Made by a program: the position numbers and the translations under genes | Assembly (NCBI GenBank): GCA_041690355.1 | Contig: JAWLHK010000015.1 | Span: forward strand, 1 to 64,000 | Source: JAWLHK01 sp041690355 [NCBI: bacterium] | Lineage (GTDB): Bacteria; J088; JAWLBW01 | Direction: 5' to 3' | Length of the DNA: 64,000 nucleotides | In this document: positions 17,730-26,834 of the stretch, in pieces | Numbering within the stretch: the stretch's first letter is position 1 | How the letters are laid out: each line of letters opens with the position of its first letter | The notes under the pieces: generated by a model | The model's database searches: none | The model's input: the letters and a program-made list of their open reading frames with translations, nothing else | What the model was told of the DNA's origin: nothing

Positions 17730-18295
17730 GCTGTCGCGGCCCCCACCTGGTGCACCTTGTGAAGCATGGCTCCCCGAGGGGAGCAACTTGTGATTGCCGT
17801 GCGGAAGGGCCCGCTGTCGCGGCCCCCACCTGGTGCACATCGTGAACCATGGCTCCCCGAGGGGAGCAACTTGTGATTGCCGTGCGGAAGGGCCCGCTGT
17901 CGCGGCCCCCACCCGGTGCACCTTGTGAAGCATGGCTCCCCGAGGGGAGCAAATTGTGATTGCCGTGCGGAAGGACCCGCTGTCGCGGCCCCCACCCGGT
18001 GCACCTTGTGAAGCATGGCTCCCCGAGGGGAGCAACTTGTGATTGCCGTGCGGAAGGACCCGCTGTCGCGGCCCCCACTCAGTGCACATCGTGAACCATG
18101 GCTCCCCGAGGGGAGCAAACCGGCGCTTCGCGATGACAAATGACAGATCGCAGATGGCTCCTCGCGATGACAAATGGCAGATCGCAGATGGCAGATTCCG
18201 GCAAGTACCCGGTTTCACCTGAGCCCTGCCGGGTAGCCCGTGGACCACTTCCCGATCATGGATTGCAGGCCGTGGATAGACTTCCCGTTTCCCTG

Positions 18296-18409
18296 GAGCC
18301 CTGAAGGGGCGACGGCTGTCTGCCCAGGGCAGGGCCCTGGGTAGCGGCAGGAATTCCCGATTTTTTTTCTTTTTGCTCTTCCCGCGAGCGCCGGCGAGCA
18401 GCGTGCACC
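18296..18409. repeat. 114-bp interspersed hairpin repeat, copy 2
   Basis: Same sequence as copy 1 with a few substitutions (GGGTAGCGG for GGGTGGCGG). It is again followed directly by a GCTGTCGCGG unit. Confidence 0.88.
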
Positions 18410-18535
18410 GCTGTCGCGGCCCCCACCCGGTGCACCTTGTGAAGCATGGCTCCCCGAGGGGAGCAAACGGGAGCTGAAGCGTGAGCTCTGGGACGCAGTT
18501 GCCTACGATGTTCCCTCGGGTCACGCGGGGGCCCA

Positions 18536-18660
18536 TGCATTCCGGAGGGAAGCTCCTCGCTGGCCCGGGACGTGAGTCCCAGGATCATCGCGGCGTAGAC
18601 GCGTTCCCCCGGGCTCGGAAGCGCCGGCACGGCGCGCGCGAGCCGTCCTTCGGGCCCCCA
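18536..18660. repeat. GC-rich interspersed repeat, copy A
   Basis: This stretch (CCCGGGACGTGAGTCCCAGG, then GCGTTCCCCCGGGCTCGGAA and GCGCGAGCCGTCCTTCGGG) is matched at 43520-43655. No gene is supported between 17527 and 18941. Confidence 0.8.
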
Positions 18661-18777
18661 GCAATCCCATCCCGGTGTCCTCTTGCCCGCTTACGCGGCC
18701 GAATCATGGATCGCAGCCCGGGGACCCCTTTCCCGAGCTTTGGAATGCCGGCCGTGGATGGACTGCCCGTCTTCCTG

Positions 18778-18890
18778 GAGCCCTGAAGGGGCGACGGCTG
18801 TCTGCCCAGGGCAGGGCCCTGGGTAGCGGCAGGAATTCCCGATTCCTTTCTTTTGCTCTTCCCGCGAGCGCCGGCGAGCAGCGTGCACCG
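18778..18890. repeat. 114-bp interspersed hairpin repeat, copy 3
   Basis: Third copy, with a shortened T-tract in the centre. It ends at CCCCCACC without a full 83-bp unit, 50 bp before the aminotransferase stop codon. Confidence 0.85.
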
Positions 18891-18941
18891 CCCCCACCTC
18901 TTGCGCCACGCATGGCAGAAGGATTGGGAAGCTGACGGAAT

Positions 18942-19784
18942 TCAGACCGTCGTCGCGAGCGACAGGCGGATCGTCTGGATGATGCTCTCGGCCTGCGAGC
19001 CGAAGGGGAGCTGCTTGCCGTTCAGGTGCGTGATCGGGGCGGCGTCGATGAGCGAGTTCGTGACGAAGGCCCCTTCGCAGTGGTTCTGCAGGTCGTCGAC
19101 GTTGAAGACGCCATACTCCACGGGCACGCCGATTTTGCCCGCCAGCCGGATGACCGCGTCCCGGGCCGTGCCGGGCAGGATCCCCATCTCGAGCGGCGGC
19201 GTGATCAGTTTTCCGTCCCGGAACGCGAAGATGTTCGTCGTCGCCCCCTCACGGATGTTGCCGATCATGTCGACGAAGAGGGCTTCGTCGTAGCCGCGCC
19301 GCTCGGCTTCCTGAATGCCCCAGAGCGAAGGAAGGTAGTTCAGCGTCTTCAGATGCGGAAACGTGCGCCGGATCTCGGGCGAGAGGGTGAACGCCTTCAT
19401 GCCCCGGCGCCGCCGGTTCACCGTCTCGGGGAGCGGGCGCGCCACGATGAGCGTGTTGCCCGGCTGGTTGCGCAGGCTCATGGCGGCCAGGCCCCCCGTC
19501 AGCGTGATGCGGATGTAGCTGTCGGTATACGTGAGCCCGTTCTGCTCGAGCAGGCTCGCGATTGCGTCGGTCCAGAAGGCGAAATCCATCTCGACCTGGA
19601 TCCCGAGAAAGTCGGCTCCCAGAAAGAGCCGCTCGAGATGCCGCTCGAGGCGGATCACCTGTCCGTTGACGCCGCGCATCGTCTCGAATAGCCCGAAGCC
19701 ATAGAGCAGGCCGCGGTCGTGGTGGCTGACCTTGCACTGGGCCGATTCGAGAAGACCGCCGTTGAAGAAAACGTACTCCTGCAC
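18942..19784 (-). CDS. Class-IV PLP-dependent aminotransferase
   Basis: The 280-residue product is a fold-type IV PLP enzyme (branched-chain/D-amino-acid transaminase or aminodeoxychorismate lyase group). Visible are HDRGLLYGFGLFETMR near residue 22, the PLP-lysine in FPHLKTLNYLPSLWG, YDEALFVDMIGNIREG and EGATTNIFAFRDGKL, and GILPGTARDAVIRLA. The full length matches the family. The substrate cannot be decided: the YGFGLFET opening is common in the D-amino-acid transaminase/PabC group. The start codon is GTG. It is divergent from the hydrolase gene. Confidence 0.88.
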   Translation of the reverse strand: MQEYVFFNGGLLESAQCKVSHHDRGLLYGFGLFETMRGVNGQVIRLERHLERLFLGADFLGIQVEMDFAFWTDAIASLLEQNGLTYTDSYIRITLTGGLAAMSLRNQPGNTLIVARPLPETVNRRRRGMKAFTLSPEIRRTFPHLKTLNYLPSLWGIQEAERRGYDEALFVDMIGNIREGATTNIFAFRDGKLITPPLEMGILPGTARDAVIRLAGKIGVPVEYGVFNVDDLQNHCEGAFVTNSLIDAAPITHLNGKQLPFGSQAESIIQTIRLSLATTV

Positions 19785-19948
19785 GCGATCACCGTAAAGG
19801 GTACTACTATAGCAATGCAGGCGACTGCTTTCAATCGGACGGGGGCCGAGCCCGGTCTACCGCCCGGTCGGTCGAACTGTTACCATGACGGCAGTTCGCG
19901 CGGCGCCTGCCCGGCGCAGGCTGTCGCACGCGCATGCAGGGGTTATCC

Positions 19949-21202
19949 ATGACGCCGACCGAATCCAGCACCCGCCGCCCCACCGTCGACGAAGTCTCGT
20001 TCGCCGCGCTCTACCGCAAATCGGAGTATCCGGTCGACACCGGCGACGGCTGGCGGCTCATGATCACCCGCTACGAACCGGTGCGCCAGTCCTTCGACCA
20101 GCCGCTGTTCATGCAGCCGATCATGCTCGTGCACGGCTTCACCCAGAACCGTCACTGCTGGAGCGCGGGCGAGTTCGTCAAGAACCTGCTCTACTTCGGC
20201 TTCGACGTGCACATCGTGGAACTGCGCGGGCATGGCCGCAGCTCGCGCAAGCTGCAGTTCGACCTGCAGAAACGCGAGGGGCGACCCCTGCCGGCCGACA
20301 TCGACTTTGACTGGGACCTCGATTCCTATTTCCTCTACGACCTGCCGGCGACCGTGGCCGCGGTCAAGAAGACGACCGGATTCGAGAAGGTCTTCTACTG
20401 CGGCCACAGCATGGGGGGCATGCTGGCCTACGGCTACGCGGGGCTGCACGACGACTTCAAGGGGATCATCACGATCGGTTCGCCCAGTCAGCTCGGCAAG
20501 GGATTTCTCCCGATTCGCCTCGTGGCCGAAGCCGACCGGCTCACCCCGGTCGCCCTCGAGGGGCTCGCCGTGGCCGACCGCGTGCGCCAGGCGCTCGGCA
20601 ACCGTAAGCGGCGCAAGACCGAGGCACTCAAGATTCGCTACCTGCCGTTCGACTTCCTGCTGCGCGTCTGGGGAAATCTGTTTTCGGGCGAAGGGCGCAT
20701 GGGGATGAACTGGGTGAACGCGCGCCTGCGTTTTCTCTACAATCCCGACCGTACGCCGTCGGAGGCGATCTTCTGGCTGCTCACGTGGGGCGGCGAGAAA
20801 GAGCCGCTCAAGGTGACGCGGCAGTTCGCGCGCTGGATTCGCGAGGGGGCGCTGATCTGTTACCGCACCGGCTACCGGTTCAGCACCAACTTCTCGCGCA
20901 TCGACGTGCCCATGGCCATCATTTTCGGCGACGAAGATCGGCTGGCCAACCTGGCGAGCACGCAGCAGATCTATCGGGCCGTGAACTCCGAGTACCTGCT
21001 CTGGCGCCCCGTGCGCGGCAACTCGCACATGGAGCTCACGATGGGGCACGATATCCGCCAGATCTGCTACGACATCAAGAACCTGGCGGAATATGCCGTG
21101 ACCCACGAAGCCCGCACCCCTTCGCTCCCCAAGCGTGAGGGCGAACCGGTGCGCACCGACGCGGCGAGCCGGCGCGTGCGGCGCCTGCGCATCGTGCGCT
21201 GA
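19949..21202 (+). CDS. Alpha/beta hydrolase
   Basis: The product is 417 residues from the ATG at 19949, chosen because AGGGG lies 8 nt upstream; an ATG 15 nt earlier lacks this. The oxyanion motif is LVHGFTQNRHCW, the nucleophile Ser is in YCGHSMGGMLAYG, a candidate acid is in IIFGDEDRLAN and the His is in RGNSHMELTMG. The sequence recalls lipase- or PHA-synthase-like hydrolases with an inserted helical cap of about 130 residues after the nucleophile. No signal peptide. The C-terminal tail is basic and disordered. Substrate unknown. Confidence 0.82.
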   Translation: MTPTESSTRRPTVDEVSFAALYRKSEYPVDTGDGWRLMITRYEPVRQSFDQPLFMQPIMLVHGFTQNRHCWSAGEFVKNLLYFGFDVHIVELRGHGRSSRKLQFDLQKREGRPLPADIDFDWDLDSYFLYDLPATVAAVKKTTGFEKVFYCGHSMGGMLAYGYAGLHDDFKGIITIGSPSQLGKGFLPIRLVAEADRLTPVALEGLAVADRVRQALGNRKRRKTEALKIRYLPFDFLLRVWGNLFSGEGRMGMNWVNARLRFLYNPDRTPSEAIFWLLTWGGEKEPLKVTRQFARWIREGALICYRTGYRFSTNFSRIDVPMAIIFGDEDRLANLASTQQIYRAVNSEYLLWRPVRGNSHMELTMGHDIRQICYDIKNLAEYAVTHEARTPSLPKREGEPVRTDAASRRVRRLRIVR

Positions 21203-21236
21203 ACCCGTCGTTCCGGCCTCGCGCCGGACGGTTCCA

Positions 21237-22178
21237 TCAACTCAGGGCTGTTTCGACCGCGGGGGCCGTCTCGGGTGCCGGCGCCGACTCTCCGTGCCAG
21301 CGGCGCAGAAAGCGCTCGTACGACACGTTGAACTCTGCCCCCAGCAGCACGGCCAGCGACGTCAGGTACATCCAGATGAGCAGCAGGATGGCGCCGGCCA
21401 GCGTGCCGTAGGTGGCGTTGAGCTGGCCGAACCGTTCCACATAGAGGCTGAAGCCGAACGACATCGTCAGCCACATGAGGGTGGCGAACAGGGCCCCCGG
21501 CCAGACGGGATAGTGCCACTCGCGGCGGCTCACGTCGGGCCCGACCCGGTAGAGCAGGGCGAGCACCGGCGTGATCATGATGATGCCGAGGGGAAAACGG
21601 ATGGCGCGGAAGAGGAGCACGAAGGCGTCGCCCAGGCCGACGACGTCGAAAACCCGCGCCAGCAGCGGGGCGAAGGCGACGCTCAGAAACGCGGCCACCA
21701 TGACGCCCCCCGTGCAGAGCACGAGCAGCACCCCGAGCAGGCGGGTGCGCACCCAGCCGCGGCGGTCGGGGGCTCCGTAGGCAACAATGGTCCCCTTCAC
21801 ATAGGTGGCGAAGACCCCCGAGGCGGGCCAGAGCAGAAAGAGCAGCGAGAGCGAGATGTCGCGGTGCGGGTTCAGCGGACGCAGCCGCACGAGGGCTTCC
21901 TGAATCGTCTGCACGGTCACGGCGGGCATGAGCCGCGAGAGAAACTCGATGAAGCCGCCGCTCAGGGTCGGGTCCTGCCCGAGCAGCCCCATGGCGATGA
22001 CGAGCAGCAGCAGGGCGGGAAACAGCGCCAGCGCGAACGAAAAGGCCGCTTCGGCCGCGTGCGAAAAACTGTCGTGCCGCCAGAGGGCGCGCCCGGTCTC
22101 AATGAACAGGCGCACGGCGGCCCGCGCACGGCGGGTGCGGAAGTGTCGGACGACGGTCTCTTCTTCGAGCAGATCCAT
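21237..22178 (-). CDS. YihY/BrkB-family inner-membrane protein (paralog 1)
   Basis: The 313-residue product has about six TM segments. It shows the YihY pattern: EAAFSFALALFPALLLLVI, LLFLLWPASGVFATYVKGTI, VLALLYRVGPDVSRREW and GAILLLIWMYLTSLAVLLGA followed by EFN. I start it at the ATG 22178 (MDLLEEETVV), since the preceding open frame is not family-like. The role of YihY proteins is unsettled; they are integral membrane proteins and not RNase BN. A second paralog lies just upstream on the same strand. Confidence 0.85.
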   Translation of the reverse strand: MDLLEEETVVRHFRTRRARAAVRLFIETGRALWRHDSFSHAAEAAFSFALALFPALLLLVIAMGLLGQDPTLSGGFIEFLSRLMPAVTVQTIQEALVRLRPLNPHRDISLSLLFLLWPASGVFATYVKGTIVAYGAPDRRGWVRTRLLGVLLVLCTGGVMVAAFLSVAFAPLLARVFDVVGLGDAFVLLFRAIRFPLGIIMITPVLALLYRVGPDVSRREWHYPVWPGALFATLMWLTMSFGFSLYVERFGQLNATYGTLAGAILLLIWMYLTSLAVLLGAEFNVSYERFLRRWHGESAPAPETAPAVETALS

Positions 22179-22319
22179 GGAATTGCGATGATCCGGTCGC
22201 CGCAACGCAAAGCAGAGCCCGGAAATCCAATCTATCGCAAACCCCTGTTTTCCTCCACAAAATCTATCGCCCCCGGCGAATCGAGCGCCTCGCAACGCTA
22301 TCGCCCGCACGCCGGTCGG

Positions 22320-23168
22320 TCAGGCTGTACCCCGGGTCCGGCGCAGCCAGCGCGCGAACGAGGCGTTGAACTCGGCCCCGGCCACGACGGTGAGCGAAGT
22401 CAGGTACATCCAGAGCAGGAGAATGATCAGGCTGCCGAGGGCGCCGTAGGTCTTGTTGTAGTTGGCGAACTCCCTGAGGTAGTAGGAGAACAGGCTCGAC
22501 ACGGTGATCCAGAGAAAGGTCGCCACCATGGCGCCGGGCACGATCTGCGAGCGGGGATGGTCGCGGCAATCGGGTCCGAAGCGGTAGACCAGCACGAAGA
22601 GGGGGGTGACGAGCAGAATGGCGAGCGGATAGCGCAGGATCTCGACCACGGTCACCCAGACGTGCCTGAGGCCGAGCCCGGTGGCCAGTTCGGCCGCGAG
22701 GGGCGCCACGATCACTCCGAGAAAGGCCAGGATGCCGAACACGGTGGTGAGCAGAACGAGGCCGATGGCGATCAGGCGGTTCTTCCAGAACGGCCGGCGG
22801 TTGGGGGCCTCATAGGCGCGCATGGTCGCCTTGATGAAGGCGGCGAAGACCCGCGACGCGGGCAGCAGAACGAGCGCCAGGCTGGCGATGAGCTGCAGCT
22901 CCAGGTGCGCTTCGCCGAGGTTGCGGATGTAGTCGGTGATGAGGCGCTTCGATTCGAGCGGCAGAAAGGGGTCGAGAAAGAGCACCAGCCGCTCGCGGAA
23001 CCCCGGATCGCGCGTGATGATGCCGAACAGGGTGACGAGAAAGAGCAGGAGGGGAAACAGGCTGAAGGCGAAGTTGAACGCGGCCTCGGAGGCGAGGCCG
23101 TTGCCGTCGTCGCGGCGCCAGCCGCGGGCGGCGTCGTGCAGTACCCAGGCGAGATCGCGCAAGCGCAT
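22320..23168 (-). CDS. YihY/BrkB-family inner-membrane protein (paralog 2)
   Basis: The 282-residue product starts at the ATG 23168 (MRLRDLAWVL), with GGGAG just upstream. It aligns along its whole length with paralog 1: EAAFNFAFSLFPLLLFLVTL, LVLLPASRVFAAFIKATM, FVLVYRFGPDCRDH and LIILLLWMYLTSLTVVAGA followed by EFN. The pair is a tandem duplication, well diverged. The open frame upstream of 23168 overlaps the divergent barrel gene and is not coding. Confidence 0.85.
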   Translation of the reverse strand: MRLRDLAWVLHDAARGWRRDDGNGLASEAAFNFAFSLFPLLLFLVTLFGIITRDPGFRERLVLFLDPFLPLESKRLITDYIRNLGEAHLELQLIASLALVLLPASRVFAAFIKATMRAYEAPNRRPFWKNRLIAIGLVLLTTVFGILAFLGVIVAPLAAELATGLGLRHVWVTVVEILRYPLAILLVTPLFVLVYRFGPDCRDHPRSQIVPGAMVATFLWITVSSLFSYYLREFANYNKTYGALGSLIILLLWMYLTSLTVVAGAEFNASFARWLRRTRGTA

Positions 23169-23222
23169 GCCAGCTCCCGTTGTGCCCGGCACGCCGCTCC
23201 GTTTACAATGCGGTATCGGGCC

Positions 23223-23705
23223 ATGCGCATCGTTACCCTGCTTTTCGCCATCCTGCTTTGTTCCGCCTCGTCGGCCGGGGCCGACGTCCTGTTTCGCTTC
23301 GGCTACGGTTCGCACGAAGATCGCGACGGCGACTCCCGGCCGGTGGTGAGCCTGGATGCCCGCTACCGCGCGGGCACGCCGGTCTCGGTGGGCCTCGGCG
23401 GGGCATGGATGGACGACTCGGGCGGCGCGCCCGCATACACCCAGTATCGCATCGAAGCGGGGGCCGACTACCACTTCGGCGGCTGGTGTCTGCTGCCGCT
23501 CGAAATCGTGCCCGGATTCGGCGTAGAATACGTCCTGCGCCGCGGTGGCCCCGACCCGGACGAGGCGGTGGGCGTGTTCGGCCACGCCCTGGGCATGGTC
23601 ACCCTGTTTCCGGCCCTCTCGGCCGGCGGCCGTTTCCGCATCGGGTGGAACTCGATGACCTCCCGCAGCGAAGAGCTCGCCGTGGTGGTCCAGGTGCGCC
23701 TCTGA
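23223..23705 (+). CDS. Small secreted protein, probable outer-membrane barrel
   Basis: The 160-residue product has a signal peptide cleaved near SSAGAD. The body is a series of alternating-polarity strands (LFRFGYGSHEDRDG, PVSVGLGGAWMD, YRIEAGADYHFGGW, GGRFRIGWNSMT) and ends in a strand with terminal Leu (LAVVVQVRL). This pattern suits a small beta-barrel inserted by the BAM machinery. I do not recognise a named family. It is divergent from the YihY paralog. Confidence 0.55.
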   Translation: MRIVTLLFAILLCSASSAGADVLFRFGYGSHEDRDGDSRPVVSLDARYRAGTPVSVGLGGAWMDDSGGAPAYTQYRIEAGADYHFGGWCLLPLEIVPGFGVEYVLRRGGPDPDEAVGVFGHALGMVTLFPALSAGGRFRIGWNSMTSRSEELAVVVQVRL

Positions 23706-23953
23706 ACGATTGACGAATTACGATTGACGATTGACGATTTCCCCGAGGGTCGCGGTCCCCACCTTGGCGCCTGATGGAATCAGGGCTCCCCCGGGGGAGC
23801 ACTCAGTGTACGCCGTGCCTGCTGACCCGCAGTCGCGGCCCCCACCTTGCGGAACCATTGGCGCAAGGCTCCCCGAGGGGAGCATCCTGTGAGTACCGTG
23901 CCTGCTCGTCGCTCTTGTTTCAAATCGTCAATCGTAAATTGTCAATCGTCAAT
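23706..23953. repeat. Interspersed repeats between barrel gene and DUF502
   Basis: GATTGACGATT tracts (23710-23740 and 23925-23955) enclose two diverged copies of the GTCGCGGCCCCCACCTT / GGCTCCCCGAGGGGAGCA element that forms the 83-bp array at 17.7 kb. No gene is seen. Confidence 0.75.
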
Positions 23954-24685
23954 TCACGCGACGTCTTTTTTCGGCGGTTCCGCCGGAGCCGGCTTGCGGG
24001 GGGCGCGGCGGGTGATTCCCCCCAGGAGGGTGTCTTCGCCGGCGTTGTCGGGATTCACGATGCCGCCCGAGATGATGACCTTGAAGGCGTCTTCGACGCT
24101 CATGCGCAGGGGAACGATCTCGTCGTCCGGCACGATGAGCAGAAAGCCGCTCGTCGGGTTCGGCGACGTCGGCACGAAGACGTGCAGAACCCGCTTGTGG
24201 GTGAAATCCTGAATCTCACCCTGCGCCGCCCCGGTCAGAAAGCCGATGGAATAGATCCCCTTGCGCGGATACTCGATCAGCACGACCTTGCGGAAGTTCT
24301 GGCCGCTCGAGACGAACGTGTGCAGCGTCTGCTTGACCGTCTTGTAGAGGCCGCGCACGACCGGGATGCTGCTCATGGCCCGGTCGCCGGCGTCGTAGGC
24401 ATAGCGCCCCATGACGTTGCTCATGAAGGCGCCGACCCCGAGCACGAGCACGAACGTGATGACCGCGCCCACGCCCGGGATGGGCACGTAGGTCTGCGGC
24501 CGGTACGTCTCGGGAATGCCCGCAAAGAAGCCGTCCACGAAATCGAGCACCCCCATCAGCACCCAGATGGTGATGAAGGCGGGCACGATGACCAGCAGGC
24601 CGGTCAGAAACCAGCGCTTGAGCCGGGCCTGGGCGCTTTCGCGCTGGGGAACTTCGGCGGAAGACGGTGCGTCCATAGTCCTCAA
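23954..24685 (-). CDS. DUF502 family membrane protein
   Basis: The 243-residue product has two TM segments (FLTGLLVIVPAFITIWVLMG at about 25-44 and a second at about 72-90). The DUF502 core follows: GRYAYDAGDRAMSSIPVVRG, LYKTVKQTLHTFVSS, VVLIEYPRKGIYSIGFLTG and VFVPTSPNPTSGFLLIVP. Function is unknown. It sits 11 bp downstream of panD on the same strand and may be cotranscribed with the pan genes. The C-terminal tail is Lys/Pro-rich. Confidence 0.88.
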   Translation of the reverse strand: MRTMDAPSSAEVPQRESAQARLKRWFLTGLLVIVPAFITIWVLMGVLDFVDGFFAGIPETYRPQTYVPIPGVGAVITFVLVLGVGAFMSNVMGRYAYDAGDRAMSSIPVVRGLYKTVKQTLHTFVSSGQNFRKVVLIEYPRKGIYSIGFLTGAAQGEIQDFTHKRVLHVFVPTSPNPTSGFLLIVPDDEIVPLRMSVEDAFKVIISGGIVNPDNAGEDTLLGGITRRAPRKPAPAEPPKKDVA

Positions 24686-24695
24686 AAGCGGTCGT

Positions 24696-25070
24696 TCAAA
24701 CGACCGCGTGCAGATGACCGAGCGGAACCATTTCGTTCTTTTCGTCGACGAAAACGATGCGCGGCTTGTGGCGTTCGACTTCGGCCTGGTCGAGCTGGCA
24801 GTAGCTGACGATGATGACCAGGTCGCCCTTGTGCACGAGCCGGGCGGCCGCGCCGTTCAGGCAGATCTCGCCGCTGCCGCGCGGCCCTTCGATGACGTAG
24901 GTCTCGAAGCGGGCGCCATTGTTGATGTCGAGTATGCCCACCTTCTCGAATTCCACCAGATCAGCCGCGTCCATGAGGTTGCGATCGATCGTGATGCTCC
25001 CTTCATAGTGAAGGTTGGCGTCGGTGACGGTGGCACGGTGGATCTTGCTCTTGAGCAGTTCACGTTGCAC
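24696..25070 (-). CDS. panD: Aspartate 1-decarboxylase
   Basis: PanD makes beta-alanine from aspartate for pantothenate and CoA synthesis, using a pyruvoyl group made by self-cleavage. The GTG at 25070 gives 124 residues and is preceded by AAGGAG; it places the cleavage pair Gly24-Ser25 in YEGSIT exactly where the family has it. Lys9, Tyr22 and the [12 protein letters not shown] segment are conserved. It overlaps the end of panC by 11 bp, so the two are translationally coupled. Confidence 0.95.
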   Translation of the reverse strand: MQRELLKSKIHRATVTDANLHYEGSITIDRNLMDAADLVEFEKVGILDINNGARFETYVIEGPRGSGEICLNGAAARLVHKGDLVIIVSYCQLDQAEVERHKPRIVFVDEKNEMVPLGHLHAVV

Positions 25071-25953
25071 GGGTAACTCCTTCGTTGCGATCTGCCGGCC
25101 CGGAGGCAAGCGGGGCAACCAGCGTGAGGTTGTCGATGAGCCGGGTGGTGCCGATGCGCGCCGCAACGAGCATGACGGCAGTCTCCTCGAGAACGCCGAT
25201 GCGCGCCAGACTGCGCGGATCGACGAGATGAACGTAGTCGACCTGGGCGTCGACTTCGGACAGGCGGTGCAGGACGATGCCGATGAGCTCCTCCGCCGTG
25301 CGGAGGCCGCGGGCAACGGCTGCTTCTGCTTCCCGGAGGCCGCGGGAGAGGGCGAGTGCCCGATCCCGTTCCCCGGGAGAAAGGTATTTGTTGCGGGAGC
25401 TGAGGGCGAGGCCGTCGGCTTCGCGCACGGTGGGCACGCCCACGATGCGGATGCCGAAGTTCAGATCGCGCTCGAGCTGCCGGATGACGGCGAGCTGCTG
25501 AAAGTCTTTCTCGCCGAAGAAGGCCATGTCGGGGCGCACGGCGTGAAAGAGCTTCGTCACGACGGTGGCCACGCCTCGGAAGTGTCCCGGGCGGTCGGCG
25601 CCGCAGTGATCCTGGCTCAGTTCGCTCACGTCGACCCAGGTCTGCGCCCCGGCCGGGTACATCTCGGCGACGGAGGGAAAGAAGACGGCGGCCACCCCCT
25701 CGCGGGTGCACAGGGCGCGGTCGCCCTCGGGGTTGCGCGGATACTTGTCGAAGTCTTCGGTCGGGCCGAACTGGGTCGGATTGACGAAGATGCTCACGAC
25801 GACCCGGTCGCATGCCTTGGCGGCTTCGCGCATGAGCTGGGCGTGCCCGTCGTGCAGAAAGCCCATCGTCGGCACGAAGCCGATGCGGTGCCCCGCCCGC
25901 CGCGCGGCGTCGCTCCAGGCCTGCATTTCTGCGATGGTTTCCAGAACGTGCAT
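25060..25953 (-). CDS. panC: Pantothenate synthetase (pantoate-beta-alanine ligase)
   Basis: PanC condenses pantoate and beta-alanine with ATP. The 297-residue product from the ATG at 25953 ([11 protein letters not shown]) shows [51 protein letters not shown] and [14 protein letters not shown], the nucleotide-binding and KMSKS-like regions of the family. It lies 4 nt after panB and overlaps panD. Unrelated residues in the open frame upstream of 25953 are out-of-phase panB sequence. Confidence 0.95.
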   Translation of the reverse strand: MHVLETIAEMQAWSDAARRAGHRIGFVPTMGFLHDGHAQLMREAAKACDRVVVSIFVNPTQFGPTEDFDKYPRNPEGDRALCTREGVAAVFFPSVAEMYPAGAQTWVDVSELSQDHCGADRPGHFRGVATVVTKLFHAVRPDMAFFGEKDFQQLAVIRQLERDLNFGIRIVGVPTVREADGLALSSRNKYLSPGERDRALALSRGLREAEAAVARGLRTAEELIGIVLHRLSEVDAQVDYVHLVDPRSLARIGVLEETAVMLVAARIGTTRLIDNLTLVAPLASGPADRNEGVTRAT

Positions 25954-25957
25954 CGGC

Positions 25958-26785
25958 TTACTTGTAGCTGTGCTCAGGGTCGGGAAAACGGCCGGCGCGC
26001 ACGTCGTCGATGAAGGCCGCCGTCGCGTCGCGGGTGGCCACCCCGAGTTCTGCATACCGTTTGACGAACCTGGGCGAGAGGTCGCCGAAGAGGCCCAGCA
26101 GGTCGTAGCAGACCAGCACCTGGCCGTCACAGTCGACCCCGGCGCCGATGCCGATGGTGGGCACCGAGACGGCCGCCGAGATTTCGCGCGCCAGCTCTGC
26201 CGGCAGCCCTTCGAGCACGAGCGAGAAGACTCCCGCTTCTTCGAGCAGGCGGGCGTCGCGCAGCAGCTGCGAGGCCTGGCCGGGGTCGCGCCCCTGCACC
26301 TTGTATCCGCCCATGCGGTGCACGCTCTGCGGGGTCAGTCCCAGATGCCCCATGACGGGAATGTCGGCGCCCACGAGCCGGCGCACCGCGTCGAGGATGG
26401 GCGCGGTAGCCCCTTCGACCTTCACGGCCTCGGCCCCCGCCTGCAGCAGGCGGCCGGCGTTGCGCAGGGCGTCTTCGGGCGAGACCTGGTAGCTGAGAAA
26501 CGGCATGTCGGCGACGAGAAACGCGCGCTTGCGTCCCCGGGCGACGGCCTGCACGTGGTAGGCCATCATGTCGACGGTGACCGTGAGGGTCGTGTCGTGG
26601 CCGCAGATGACGGTGCCGAGCGAATCGCCAACGAGCAGCATGTCTGCCCCGGCGTCATCGAGCAGGCGCGCGAAGGTGTAGTCGTACGCCGTGAGCACGA
26701 CGATCTTCTCGCGCCGCTCTTTCATGGCGCCGAAGTCGAGGATGGTGCGCTTGGCGCCTGTCGAACCGGCCGGACGTGCACTCAT
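25958..26785 (-). CDS. panB: 3-methyl-2-oxobutanoate hydroxymethyltransferase
   Basis: PanB transfers a hydroxymethyl group from methylene-tetrahydrofolate to ketoisovalerate to form ketopantoate, the first step of the pathway completed by panC and panD. The 275-residue product shows [59 protein letters not shown] and [18 protein letters not shown]. The ATG at 26785 opens the family N-terminus. A terminator-like hairpin lies 18 bp upstream of the start. Confidence 0.95.
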   Translation of the reverse strand: MSARPAGSTGAKRTILDFGAMKERREKIVVLTAYDYTFARLLDDAGADMLLVGDSLGTVICGHDTTLTVTVDMMAYHVQAVARGRKRAFLVADMPFLSYQVSPEDALRNAGRLLQAGAEAVKVEGATAPILDAVRRLVGADIPVMGHLGLTPQSVHRMGGYKVQGRDPGQASQLLRDARLLEEAGVFSLVLEGLPAELAREISAAVSVPTIGIGAGVDCDGQVLVCYDLLGLFGDLSPRFVKRYAELGVATRDATAAFIDDVRAGRFPDPEHSYK

Positions 26786-26802
26786 GGCAACCCTGCGGTA
26801 CG

Positions 26803-26834
26803 AAAAAACCCTCGCCTGGAGAAGGGAGGGTTTT
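26803..26834 (-). terminator. Terminator or attenuator hairpin before panB
   Basis: On the minus strand AAAACCCTC pairs with GAGGGTTTT and runs into six T residues, the form of an intrinsic terminator, only 18 bp before the panB ATG. It could end transcripts from the BamE-like gene or act as a 5' attenuator of panB. Confidence 0.7.

Larger units (their letters stand above)
17536..18470. repeat. 83-bp tandem repeat array with outlying copies
   Basis: Units begin GCTGTCGCGGCCCCCACC and contain the hairpin GCTCCCC-GA-GGGGAGC. Four complete 83-bp units start at 17730, 17813, 17896 and 17979; a partial fifth starts at 18062. Outlying copies begin at 17536 and 18410. Units differ mainly in a block reading TTGTGAAGC or ATCGTGAACC. 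Long open frames across the array are by-products of 83 not being a multiple of three: the same sequence is read in all three frames. Related single copies occur at 23745-23905. Confidence 0.9.

Noticed and set aside
17730-18144. CRISPR array
   Set aside because: The 83-bp units are contiguous with no unique spacers; only a short inner block varies between two forms, and there are no cas genes.
15292-18630. Very long minus-strand open frames (up to 928 codons) across the repeat field
   Set aside because: They are antisense to the lipoprotein gene and then traverse the 83-bp array in cycling frames; low-complexity content and no family features.
21135-23705. 856-codon plus-strand open frame
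   Set aside because: It lies antisense to both YihY genes; only its end (from 23223) has a signal peptide and independent coding character.
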